A DNA stretch of 64,000 bases from CBFFRJ01 sp963530515 (GTDB lineage: Bacteria; Pseudomonadota; Gammaproteobacteria; Enterobacterales; Enterobacteriaceae), in contig CAUSEC010000005.1 in NCBI GenBank assembly GCA_963530515.1, positions 1 through 64,000 on the forward strand. Direction: 5' to 3'. Below the pieces are notes generated by a model. It worked only from the letters and a program-made list of their open reading frames with translations, was not told the origin of the DNA and searched no databases. Of this stretch, positions 35,277 through 43,464 are shown piece by piece. The translations under genes and the position numbers were made by a program. The number at the start of each line of letters is the position of its first letter. Position 1 is the stretch's first letter.

Positions 35277-36977
35277 GTGACCGTAAAACAGCCTGTTTCA
35301 ACAAGCCTTGCCAAAGCCTTTTTCTACATCGTCCTGCTCTCACTGCTCTCTACCGGCGTGGCGCTGGTCACGCTTGCCAGTAGCCTGCGCGATGCGGAAG
35401 CGGTGAATATTGCCGGGTCGCTGCGCATGCAAAGCTACCGGCTGGGTTACGACCTTGAGCGCAATGCCGCAGAAATTTCCGCCCACCGTCAGATTTATCA
35501 GCAGTCGTTAAACTCACCGGTTTTACAGCAGCTTAATCGCTGGTATATCCCTGATATTGTGGGAGAACGCTACGCGCAGTTGCAAAAAAGCTGGCAGGAG
35601 ATGGACGCGCGCATCGGCGCAAACGATCGGATCTGGTATCAGGACAACATTCAGCAATATGTTGAGAACATCGACCAGTTTGTTCTTGCCCTCCAGCACT
35701 ATGCGGAACGAAAAATGCTGCTGGTGGTGGGAATTTCCCTGCTCGGCGCAGGCGGCATTTTTATGCTGGTGTTCTTTACCCTCAGACGCATTCGTCATCA
35801 GGTGGTGAAACCGCTGAATCAGCTCATGGTCGCGAGCCAGCATATTCAGCAAGGACATTTTACATATCCGCTACTTAACGACCATTTAGACAATGAATTA
35901 GGCCTGCTGGCCTCCACTTTTGACCGCATGTCTGGTGAATTGCACAAACTCTACCGAACCCTGGAAGCGCAGGTGGACGAGAAGACGCGTGACCTGCATG
36001 AAGCCCACCGTCGGCTCGAAGTGCTGTACCAGTGTTCGCAGGCGCTCAACACCAGTCAGATTGACGTCATGTGTTTTCGTCACATTCTGCAGATAGTCTA
36101 TGACCACGACGCCGCCCTCTTTCTGGAGCTCAATGTGGGAGAACACTGGTCAATACAACAAGGCGAGATGCGCGAAACCCTGCCCATCAATACCTTGCCG
36201 GTGGATATGCAGGAGAATGTCTTTGGTGAGTTACGCTGGCAGAGCACCGATGCTGAGAACGCCGCACTGCTGATGCGCAGCGTTGCGACGATCATCGGGC
36301 GTGGTCTTTATTTCAATCAGGCGCAAAAACATTACCAGCAGCTGATGCTGATGGAAGAGCGCGCCACCATCGCCGGGGAGCTGCACGACTCCCTCGCTCA
36401 GGTGCTCTCCTATCTGCGCATTCAACTGGCGCTGCTCAAGCGTGCGGTGCCGGAGGACAATGCCCCGGCGCAAACCATCATTGCCGATTTCTCCCGGGCG
36501 CTGAACGACGCCTATCGTCAGCTGCGTGAATTGTTAACCACGTTCCGCCTGACGGTGTCCCAGAGCGACCTGCCCTCTGCCTTAAAAGAGGCGCTGGATA
36601 TTTTGCAAAGCCAGACCTCTGCCACGGTGACGCTTGACTGCCGCCTCCCGACCCTGGCGCTGGATGCTCAGCAGCAGGTCAACGTATTGCAAATCGTCCG
36701 GGAAGCGGTGATCAACGCCATTAAGCACGCCGACGCCCGCGACATTACCGTCAGCTGTGTGACCGATCCTGACGGGCTCTATTCGGTTTATATCCGTGAT
36801 AACGGCAAAGGCATGAACAATACCCAGCCGGAGGGGCATTACGGCCTGAGTATTATGCGCGAGCGCGCCGGTCGTCTGGGGGGAACCCTGACGTTTTCCC
36901 GCCCGCCTGGGGGCGGAACCCTGGTTCAGTTCCGTTTTCCGGTGCCAGCAATAAGCATAAAAAGCCAACAAACCTGA
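35277..36977 (+). CDS. narQ: Nitrate/nitrite sensor histidine kinase NarQ
   Basis: Membrane sensor that phosphorylates NarL and NarP in response to nitrate and nitrite. The 566-residue protein has TM1 (about 13-35), the ligand P-box NIAGSLRMQSYRLGYDL (44-60), TM2 (about 147-170), HAMP, a cysteine-bearing central module, a HisKA_3 domain with phospho-His370 and an HATPase domain (DNGKGMN, GGGTLVQF). The start is GTG at 35277, supported by AGGAA and by exact agreement of residue numbering with the family. Odd: residue 367 is Gly where the family has Arg (GELHDSLAQ). Confidence 0.95.
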   Translation: MTVKQPVSTSLAKAFFYIVLLSLLSTGVALVTLASSLRDAEAVNIAGSLRMQSYRLGYDLERNAAEISAHRQIYQQSLNSPVLQQLNRWYIPDIVGERYAQLQKSWQEMDARIGANDRIWYQDNIQQYVENIDQFVLALQHYAERKMLLVVGISLLGAGGIFMLVFFTLRRIRHQVVKPLNQLMVASQHIQQGHFTYPLLNDHLDNELGLLASTFDRMSGELHKLYRTLEAQVDEKTRDLHEAHRRLEVLYQCSQALNTSQIDVMCFRHILQIVYDHDAALFLELNVGEHWSIQQGEMRETLPINTLPVDMQENVFGELRWQSTDAENAALLMRSVATIIGRGLYFNQAQKHYQQLMLMEERATIAGELHDSLAQVLSYLRIQLALLKRAVPEDNAPAQTIIADFSRALNDAYRQLRELLTTFRLTVSQSDLPSALKEALDILQSQTSATVTLDCRLPTLALDAQQQVNVLQIVREAVINAIKHADARDITVSCVTDPDGLYSVYIRDNGKGMNNTQPEGHYGLSIMRERAGRLGGTLTFSRPPGGGTLVQFRFPVPAISIKSQQT

Positions 36978-37079
36978 TGAAACCCAAACTACTGTTAGCG
37001 CGCCCGGAACAAATTTGAGTTAAAGGAATAAATGCATGCTTATGCCTTGATTTAGCATGATAATTTACATTTTCTCCTT

Positions 37080-37097
37080 TATTTCTCCACGATTGGA
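37080..37097 (+). promoter_or_regulatory. BaeR-like box upstream of acrD
   Basis: TATTTCTCCACGATTGGA matches 15 of 18 positions of the BaeR pattern TTTTTCTCCATDATTGGC. It lies about 75-90 bases before the acrD start, between narQ and acrD. BaeSR control of acrD is established in E. coli and Salmonella. A second TTTCTCC is just upstream. Confidence 0.75.
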
Positions 37098-37170
37098 TTC
37101 GCGGTTAACGCTACATTGATTCGAGCAATGTCAAAATAATGATGCGCAGCAAAACGAGGTCTTATTTCTG

Positions 37171-40100
37171 ATGGCGAATTTTTTTATTGATCGCCCCATT
37201 TTCGCGTGGGTGCTGGCGATCCTGATCTGTCTTACCGGGACGCTGGCCATTATTTCCCTCCCTGTTGAACAATATCCCGATCTGGCCCCGCCTAACGTCC
37301 GTATTACGGCAAACTACCCCGGTGCATCTGCACAAACGCTGGAAAATACGGTGACCCAGGTTATCGAACAGAATATGACCGGCCTCGATAATCTGATGTA
37401 TATGTCTTCCCAGAGCAGCAGCGCCGGGCAAGCCACCATTACGCTGAGTTTTACCGCCGGTACGGACCCTGATGAAGCCGTGCAGCAGGTGCAAAACCAG
37501 CTTCAGTCAGCGCTGCGTAAACTGCCGCAGGCGGTGCAAACTCAGGGCGTCACGGTGCGTAAAACCGGTGATACCAATATCCTGACCCTGGCCTTCGTCT
37601 CTACCGATGGTTCGATGGATAAACAGGATATCGCCGACTATGTTGCCAGTAATATTCAGGATCCTATCAGCCGTGTGAACGGTGTGGGGGATATCGACGC
37701 CTACGGCTCGCAATACTCAATGCGTATCTGGCTCGATCCGGCGAAGCTCAACAGCGTGCAAATGACCGCTGACGATGTCACCAGTGCGATCAAATCCCAG
37801 AACGCCCAGGTGGCTGTCGGGCAACTGGGCGGCACACCGTCTGTGGACAGGCAGGCGCTGAACGCCTCGATAAACTCGCAGTCGCTGCTGCAAACGCCAG
37901 AGCAGTTTCGCAATATCACCCTGCGTGTGAACCAGGACGGCTCGGAAGTCCGGCTGGGCGACGTGGCCGAAGTCGAACTGGGGGCTGAAAAGTACGACTT
38001 CCTGAGCCGCTTTAACGGTCTTGCGGCTTCGGGGCTGGGGATTAAACTGGCTTCCGGTGCCAATGAAATGGCGACCGCAAAGCTGGTGCTTAATCGCCTG
38101 GATGAACTTGCGCAGTATTTCCCCCACGGGCTGGAATACAAGGTCGCCTACGAGACCACCTCCTTCGTTAAAGAATCGATTATTGACGTGGTGAAAACGC
38201 TGCTTGAAGCGATAGCACTGGTCTTCCTGGTCATGTATATCTTCCTGCAGAACTTCCGCGCCACCTTAATTCCCACTATCGCCGTGCCCGTTGTGTTACT
38301 GGGGACCTTTGCCGTGCTCTACGGCTTTGGTTACAGCGTCAACACACTCACCATGTTTGCCATGGTGCTGGCCATCGGCCTGCTCGTGGATGATGCCATT
38401 GTGGTGGTGGAAAACGTCGAGCGCATCATGAGCGAAGAGGGACTGTCGCCCAGGGAAGCCACGCGTAAATCGATGGGCCAGATACAGGGGGCGCTGGTCG
38501 GGATTGCCATGGTGCTCTCCGCCGTCTTCATCCCGATGGCCTTCTTCGGTGGTACCACCGGAGCCATTTACCGCCAGTTCTCCATTACTATTGTTTCGGC
38601 AATGGTGCTGTCGGTGCTGGTGGCCATGATCCTCACCCCGGCCCTCTGCGCCACCTTGCTAAAACCGCTGCATAAAGGTGAACATCACGGCGAAAAAGGC
38701 TTCTTCGGGGCCTTCAACCGTGGCTTTAATCGCACGGCACAACGCTATGAAAACGGCGTGGCGAAAATTCTCCACCGCAGCCTGCGCTGGATCTTGCTTT
38801 ACGTGCTGCTGCTGGGCGCGATGGTAGTGCTGTTCCTGCGCTTACCCACTTCGTTCCTGCCACTTGAAGACCGTGGGATGTTTCTCGCCTCCGTCCAGTT
38901 GCCCAGCGGCTCGACGCAGCAGCAAACCTTAAAAGTCGTCCAGAAAGTAGAGGACTACTTCTTCAAAAATGAGAAGGCTAACGTCGCTTCCGTGTTTGCC
39001 ACCGTCGGCTCAGGCCCTGGTGGTAACGGGCAAAACGTGGCGCGTATGTTTGTGCGCCTGAAAGACTGGGGCGAACGCGATCCCTCCAGCGGCAGTTCCT
39101 TTGCCATTATTGAGCGTGCCACCAAAGCCTTCCGTCATATTAATGAAGCGCGAATTATCGCCAGCAGCCCCCCCGCCATTAGCGGCCTGGGCAGCTCTGC
39201 GGGCTTTGATATGGAGCTGCAGGATCACGCAGGCGCCGGGCATGATGCATTGATGGCCGCCCGCGACAAACTCATCCAAATGACCGACAGCAACAGCTCG
39301 CTGACCCGTGTTCGCCATAACGGCCTGGACGACAGCCCGCAGTTACAAGTGGATATCGATCAGCGCAAAGCCCAGGCACTCGGGGTGTCTATCGACGACA
39401 TCAACGACACCCTGCAAACCGCCTGGGGTTCAAGCTATGTGAATGACTTTATGGACCGCGGGCGCGTGAAGAAAGTGTACGTCCAGTCCGCCGCCAAATA
39501 CCGCATGCTGCCGAGCGACATTAACCTCTGGTACGTACGTAACAGCAGCGGCGGCATGGTGCCATTCTCAGCGTTCGCCTCTTCTCACTGGGAAACGGGT
39601 TCTCCGCGTCTTGAGCGCTACAACGGCTACGCGGCTGTAGAGATTGTCGGTGAGGCGGCCCCTGGCGTCAGTACCGGTACGGCCATGGATACGATGGAGA
39701 AACTGGTCAGTCAAATCCCTGGCGGCTTTGGTCTGGAATGGACGGCAATGTCCTATCAGGAGCGGCTGTCTGGCTCGCAGGCCCCTGCGCTGTATGCGAT
39801 TTCGCTGCTGGTGGTCTTCCTGTGTCTGGCGGCACTCTATGAGAGCTGGTCCGTGCCCTTCTCCGTCATGCTGGTGGTGCCGCTGGGGGTCATTGGCGCG
39901 CTACTGGCGACCTGGATGCGCGGGCTGGAGAACGATGTCTATTTCCAGGTCGGATTGCTTACCGTCATCGGTCTTTCAGCGAAGAACGCCATTCTGATCG
40001 TCGAATTTGCCAATGAAATGAACGCGAAAGGCCATGATTTGCTGTCGGCAACGCTTCATGCCTGCCGCCAGCGTCTGCGCCCTATTCTGATGACCTCATT

Positions 40101-40284
40101 GGCCTTCGTGTTTGGCGTCCTGCCGATGGTCACCAGTACCGGTGCCGGGTCTGGCAGTCAGCACGCCGTCGGAACCGGGGTGATGGGCGGAATGATTTCA
40201 GCCACCGTGCTGGCCATTTTCTTCGTTCCACTGTTCTTTGTGCTCGTCAGACGGCGCTTCCCGTTGCAAGAGCCGCAGAAGTAA
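37171..40284 (+). CDS. acrD: RND aminoglycoside/multidrug efflux pump AcrD
   Basis: Inner-membrane RND pump that works with AcrA and TolC; it exports aminoglycosides and some anionic drugs. The 1037-residue protein has the full RND layout of 12 membrane segments, two large periplasmic loops and the proton-relay region with adjacent aspartates (GLLVDDAIVVVENVERIM) in TM4. Sequence and length match AcrD rather than AcrB. No adaptor gene lies beside it, as in other enterics. It is followed by a strong terminator. Confidence 0.97.
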   Translation: MANFFIDRPIFAWVLAILICLTGTLAIISLPVEQYPDLAPPNVRITANYPGASAQTLENTVTQVIEQNMTGLDNLMYMSSQSSSAGQATITLSFTAGTDPDEAVQQVQNQLQSALRKLPQAVQTQGVTVRKTGDTNILTLAFVSTDGSMDKQDIADYVASNIQDPISRVNGVGDIDAYGSQYSMRIWLDPAKLNSVQMTADDVTSAIKSQNAQVAVGQLGGTPSVDRQALNASINSQSLLQTPEQFRNITLRVNQDGSEVRLGDVAEVELGAEKYDFLSRFNGLAASGLGIKLASGANEMATAKLVLNRLDELAQYFPHGLEYKVAYETTSFVKESIIDVVKTLLEAIALVFLVMYIFLQNFRATLIPTIAVPVVLLGTFAVLYGFGYSVNTLTMFAMVLAIGLLVDDAIVVVENVERIMSEEGLSPREATRKSMGQIQGALVGIAMVLSAVFIPMAFFGGTTGAIYRQFSITIVSAMVLSVLVAMILTPALCATLLKPLHKGEHHGEKGFFGAFNRGFNRTAQRYENGVAKILHRSLRWILLYVLLLGAMVVLFLRLPTSFLPLEDRGMFLASVQLPSGSTQQQTLKVVQKVEDYFFKNEKANVASVFATVGSGPGGNGQNVARMFVRLKDWGERDPSSGSSFAIIERATKAFRHINEARIIASSPPAISGLGSSAGFDMELQDHAGAGHDALMAARDKLIQMTDSNSSLTRVRHNGLDDSPQLQVDIDQRKAQALGVSIDDINDTLQTAWGSSYVNDFMDRGRVKKVYVQSAAKYRMLPSDINLWYVRNSSGGMVPFSAFASSHWETGSPRLERYNGYAAVEIVGEAAPGVSTGTAMDTMEKLVSQIPGGFGLEWTAMSYQERLSGSQAPALYAISLLVVFLCLAALYESWSVPFSVMLVVPLGVIGALLATWMRGLENDVYFQVGLLTVIGLSAKNAILIVEFANEMNAKGHDLLSATLHACRQRLRPILMTSLAFVFGVLPMVTSTGAGSGSQHAVGTGVMGGMISATVLAIFFVPLFFVLVRRRFPLQEPQK

Positions 40285-40294
40285 GAGGCAATAA

Positions 40295-40325
40295 AAAAGG
40301 CGACCTGCATAGCGGGTCGCCTTTT
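40295..40325 (+). terminator. Intrinsic terminator after acrD
   Basis: Stem AAAAGGCGACC / GGTCGCCTTTT (40295-40305 with 40315-40325), extended by three inner pairs including one T-G. It lies 11 bases after the acrD stop; the A-run on the left means it may also stop ypfM transcripts from the other strand. Confidence 0.88.
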
Positions 40326-40389
40326 ACTGCGTGATGATATTCACACTTTTATCGTTTTAAGCTCTCACTGCTTTTTGATTCTTCTGGAA

Positions 40390-40449
40390 TTATTTACGAA
40401 GCATGCCTTCGATAAAGTCTTTCCAGTTCCCCAGTTCACGTTCAATCAT
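40390..40449 (-). CDS. ypfM: Small protein YpfM (19 residues)
   Basis: A 19-codon reading frame, MIERELGNWKDFIEGMLRK, identical or nearly so to the E. coli small protein YpfM as I remember it. Function unknown. The ribosome-binding site AGAGGTAG stands 4-6 bases before the ATG, and a strong promoter (TTCACA-N17-TAGAAT) lies 25-55 bases upstream. It is too short to have been found by length alone; conservation of place, sequence and signals supports it. Confidence 0.9.
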   Translation of the reverse strand: MIERELGNWKDFIEGMLRK

Positions 40450-40474
40450 AACTACCTCTCTTATTATTGTGCGT

Positions 40475-40503
40475 ATTCTACGAGAACCCGGCATCACTGT
40501 GAA
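40475..40503 (-). promoter_or_regulatory. Sigma-70 promoter for ypfM
   Basis: Minus strand TTCACA (40498-40503), 17-base spacer, TAGAAT (40475-40480). Each box matches the consensus at five of six positions and the spacing is ideal. Confidence 0.7.
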
Positions 40504-40562
40504 GATATTTTAACCAATTACTTTGATTGGCATCACAGGGTATTCCCGTCGATGGAATAACT

Positions 40563-40718
40563 ATGAGCCAGCCTGAAAATGTTTTATGTGACCATCAGCA
40601 ACATTTAGAAACATGGCCTGCAAAGCCGATGAATACTGGTGCCAGACATGTTACGCAGTGGCGTAAAGGTGACGTTCTGGTAAAGTTAAATGCGATTTTT
40701 TACCATTTGGTAAAATAG
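40563..40718 (+). CDS. Unrecognised 51-codon ORF (doubtful)
   Basis: Begins MSQPENVLCDHQQHLETW and ends FYHLVK. I do not recognise it. It has one cysteine, four histidines and no membrane segment or signal peptide. The ribosome-binding site is weak (TGGA before AATAACT). The last codons overlap a perfect palindrome. It could be a real small gene, a decayed one, or chance; no conserved neighbour helps decide. Confidence 0.25.
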   Translation: MSQPENVLCDHQQHLETWPAKPMNTGARHVTQWRKGDVLVKLNAIFYHLVK

Positions 40719-40890
40719 TTGTTTGTTTCTTCACCAATATAAAACATGTAATTTTTACGCCTTACTTAATTCCTTTTTCGCACGGGCACTCCTGGGCTAG
40801 TACATATTACGGATAGCATAATGTCGCATTTGTTATTAATAAGAGCAGATACCGTTACTCTGCGAATGATATTATGTCGCCGCGCCTTAA

Positions 40891-40899
40891 TGCTATTAT
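40891..40899 (+). promoter_or_regulatory. Extended -10 motif before yffB-dapE
   Basis: TGCTATTAT, that is TG-N-TATTAT, about 48 bases before the yffB start. No good -35 box accompanies it, as is common for extended -10 promoters. Confidence 0.45.
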
Positions 40900-40946
40900 T
40901 CTAATTTTCTGGGGAAGTAACCCAAATTAAGACAAAAGGATTCACC

Positions 40947-41303
40947 ATGCATACGCTTTACGGCATCAAAAACTGTGACACCATCAAAAAAGCACGCCGC
41001 TGGCTGGATGAACACAAGGTCGAGTACCGTTTCTACGATTATCGTGTCGATGGCCTTGATGCGGATTTATTGCAGACCTTTATCGATGCGCTGGGCTGGG
41101 AGGCTCTGCTTAACACCCGTGGGACGACATGGCGCAAACTGGACGAATCACTGCGTTTAACCATCAATAATGCGCAATCTGCCGCCAGTTTGATGTTAGA
41201 AATGCCGGCAATCATCAAACGCCCATTGCTCTGCGCGCCCGGTAAGCCTATGCTGCTGGGTTTCAATGAATCCAGTTACGCGAAGTTTTTCAACGAGGTG
41301 TAG
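40947..41303 (+). CDS. yffB: ArsC/Spx-family protein YffB
   Basis: Thioredoxin-fold protein of the arsenate-reductase/Spx family; substrate unknown. The 118-residue protein starts MHTLYGIKNCDTIKKARRWL, with the single conserved cysteine Cys10 at the position used by ArsC, and ends in the family's C-terminal GFNESSYAKFF. AAAGGA precedes the ATG. dapE starts three bases after its stop, so the two are cotranscribed, an arrangement kept across enterics. Confidence 0.95.
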   Translation: MHTLYGIKNCDTIKKARRWLDEHKVEYRFYDYRVDGLDADLLQTFIDALGWEALLNTRGTTWRKLDESLRLTINNAQSAASLMLEMPAIIKRPLLCAPGKPMLLGFNESSYAKFFNEV

Positions 41304-41306
41304 TTT

Positions 41307-42434
41307 ATGTCGTGCCCGGTTATTGAGCTGACGCAGCAGCTTATTCGTCGCCCTTCTCTGAGTCCCGATGACGCAGGGTGTCAGGCGTTAATGATTGAAC
41401 GTCTGAAAGCCATCGGCTTCACCATTGAGCCGATGAATTTTGGCGACACGCTAAATTTCTGGGCATGGCGCGGTCAGGGTGAAACCCTGGCGTTTGCAGG
41501 CCACACCGACGTGGTGCCAACCGGCGACGCCGATCGTTGGATCAATCCGCCGTTTGAACCCACGATTCGCGACGGCATGCTGTTTGGTCGCGGTGCGGCA
41601 GACATGAAAGGCTCACTGGCGGCAATGGTCGTGGCAGCAGAGCGCTTTGTTGCTGCCCATCCCAACCACAAAGGTCGCCTCGCGTTCCTGATAACCTCAG
41701 ACGAAGAAGCCAGCGCGGCGAACGGCACGGTCAAAGTGGTTGAAGCGCTGATGGCACGTAAAGAGCGTCTCGATTACTGCCTGGTGGGTGAACCGTCCAG
41801 TACCGAAGTGGTGGGCGATGTGGTGAAGAACGGTCGCCGGGGTTCTCTGACCTGTAACCTCACCATTCATGGCGTACAGGGGCATGTTGCCTATCCGCAC
41901 CTCGCTGATAACCCGGTTCACCGCGCCGCACCGATGATCAATGAGCTGGTGGCAATCGAGTGGGACAAAGGCAACGAGTATTTCCCGCCCACCAGCATGC
42001 AAATCGCCAATATCCAGGCGGGCACCGGCAGCAACAACGTCATCCCTGGCGACCTGTATGTGCAGTTCAACTTCCGTTTTAGTACCGAGCTGACGGACGA
42101 AATGATCAAAGCCCGCGTGGCGGCACTGATGGAAAAACATCAGCTGCGCTACACCATCGACTGGTGGCTGTCGGGTCAGCCGTTCCTCACCGGACGCGGC
42201 AAGCTGGTGGATGCAGTGGTCAACGCCATTGCACACTATAATGAGATCAAGCCGCAGTTGCTCACCACCGGCGGCACGTCAGACGGACGTTTCATCGCCC
42301 GTATGGGTGCGCAGGTCGTGGAACTGGGGCCGGTAAACGCCACCATTCATAAAATCAACGAATGCGTGAATGCCGCCGACCTGCAACTGCTTGCACGGAT
42401 GTACCAACGCATTATGGAAAATATCATCGCCTGA
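41307..42434 (+). CDS. dapE: Succinyl-diaminopimelate desuccinylase
   Basis: Zinc hydrolase of the lysine/diaminopimelate pathway: N-succinyl-LL-DAP to LL-DAP and succinate. The 375-residue M20-family protein shows His66 and Asp68 (HTDVVPTGD), bridging Asp99 (GAADMKG), the catalytic glutamate pair Glu133/Glu134 (SDEEASA) and the C-terminal zinc-ligand segment NATIHKINE. It follows yffB by three bases and leads to ypfN. Confidence 0.97.
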   Translation: MSCPVIELTQQLIRRPSLSPDDAGCQALMIERLKAIGFTIEPMNFGDTLNFWAWRGQGETLAFAGHTDVVPTGDADRWINPPFEPTIRDGMLFGRGAADMKGSLAAMVVAAERFVAAHPNHKGRLAFLITSDEEASAANGTVKVVEALMARKERLDYCLVGEPSSTEVVGDVVKNGRRGSLTCNLTIHGVQGHVAYPHLADNPVHRAAPMINELVAIEWDKGNEYFPPTSMQIANIQAGTGSNNVIPGDLYVQFNFRFSTELTDEMIKARVAALMEKHQLRYTIDWWLSGQPFLTGRGKLVDAVVNAIAHYNEIKPQLLTTGGTSDGRFIARMGAQVVELGPVNATIHKINECVNAADLQLLARMYQRIMENIIA

Positions 42435-42446
42435 CGGGGAGGAAGC

Positions 42447-42644
42447 ATGGACTGGCTATCGAAATATTGGTGGATTTTAGTACTGGTGTTTTTAGTGGGC
42501 GTCGTGCTGAACGTGATTAAAGATTTGAAGCGCGTCGATCATAAAAAATTCCTCGCCAACAAGCCTGAACTCCCGCCACATCGTGATTTCAACGATAAGT
42601 GGGATGATGAAGACGACTGGCCGAAGAAAGATCAGAAAAAGTAA
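42447..42644 (+). CDS. ypfN: Small membrane protein YpfN (UPF0370)
   Basis: Small inner-membrane protein of unknown function. The 65-residue protein has one N-terminal membrane segment (about 5-25, SKYWWILVLVFLVGVVLNVI) and a highly charged cytoplasmic tail rich in Asp, Lys and Trp (KWDDEDDWPKK). GGGGAGGA lies just before the start. It follows dapE by 12 bases and ends shortly before a REP element. Confidence 0.92.
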   Translation: MDWLSKYWWILVLVFLVGVVLNVIKDLKRVDHKKFLANKPELPPHRDFNDKWDDEDDWPKKDQKK

Positions 42645-42657
42645 TTGCACCTGTGTT

Positions 42658-42685
42658 GGCCCGGTGAGCGTAACGCCACCGGGCA
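42658..42685. repeat. Single REP element between ypfN and ypfH
   Basis: GC-rich palindrome GGCCCGGTGAGCGTAACGCC followed by ACCGGGC, related to the pair at 2351-2428. It fills the gap between two convergent genes and may serve as a transcript end. Confidence 0.75.
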
Positions 42686-42691
42686 ACAGAT

Positions 42692-43387
42692 TTACAGCAG
42701 TTCAATAATGTCGTCGTCGTTCGGCTTGCTGCCGCTCAACGCTTCATCAAAATAGTGTTTAGGTACCGTAAATTGCAGATGATTCAGGGCAAACTGCATG
42801 CTTCTGTCATCAATCGCATGGCCTAAATCCTCGACGATATCCAGCGTCACGTCTCCACCCGCCTGTAACAATGCTTCCTGAGCCGCTACCGCATGAGCCA
42901 GATCGATAACGCGATCCTCACCACCGTGAATCAAATGGACGGTTGTCGACGACGATGCTTTTGTCGGCAGGCTGGCGTAACGTCCGTTAAAGGCAATGAC
43001 CCGTGATGCCAGGCCCGGCTGCGCTTTCAGGCTCTCCAGCGACATAATGGAACCCTGAGAGAAGCCCACCAGTGCGGTCGCCTGTGGCCCCACACCGCTC
43101 TGCTGCTGCCAGTAACGCACGGTCTCAATAAACACCGGCATAATGGCATCAATGCGTGCCTGGCGATTTTCTTCGGTCACGCCCTGTACGGAAAACCACT
43201 GCCGCCCGTTTGGCCCGCAAGGCTCTACGCCCCCGACGCTAACAATCATCGCGTCCGGGAATAGCGGTGCAAACCAGCTTGCAATGTTACCCATATTCAC
43301 CGGGTTATCGCCCACGCCATGAAAGAACAGCAGAAGTTGTTTCGCAGCGTTATCCGGTTTTTGCACAATAAAATGGTCATGTTTCAT
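42692..43387 (-). CDS. ypfH: Carboxylesterase/phospholipase-family hydrolase YpfH
   Basis: Alpha/beta hydrolase with esterase activity in E. coli screens; natural substrate unknown. The 231-residue protein has the nucleophile elbow GFSQG with Ser110, the oxyanion segment FFHGVGDN, and catalytic Asp and His in HGGEDRVID and EDLGHAID. The start at 43387 (MKHDHFIVQKP) gives the family length. It lies downstream of tmcA on the same strand. Confidence 0.94.
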   Translation of the reverse strand: MKHDHFIVQKPDNAAKQLLLFFHGVGDNPVNMGNIASWFAPLFPDAMIVSVGGVEPCGPNGRQWFSVQGVTEENRQARIDAIMPVFIETVRYWQQQSGVGPQATALVGFSQGSIMSLESLKAQPGLASRVIAFNGRYASLPTKASSSTTVHLIHGGEDRVIDLAHAVAAQEALLQAGGDVTLDIVEDLGHAIDDRSMQFALNHLQFTVPKHYFDEALSGSKPNDDDIIELL

Positions 43388-43464
43388 GGCGGTCTCCTTC
43401 ATATGTTGAGAGCAGTTTACGCCGGGGGAGAATAATGACCATGACATTTAACTGAATGAGTTAG

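Larger units (their letters stand above)
40450..40946. other. 497-bp gap between ypfM and yffB, mostly unassigned
   Basis: AT-rich compared with its neighbours. It holds the ypfM promoter on the left and, on the right, an extended -10 motif TGCTATTAT (40891-40899) suitable for yffB. Between these are a 51-codon unrecognised ORF (40563-40718, plus), a perfect palindrome TTTTACCATTTGGTAAAA (40698-40715) with another GGTAAA at 40679-40684, and a CCAAT/ATTGG inverted pair at 40514-40530. I recognise no known RNA gene. Confidence 0.5.
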
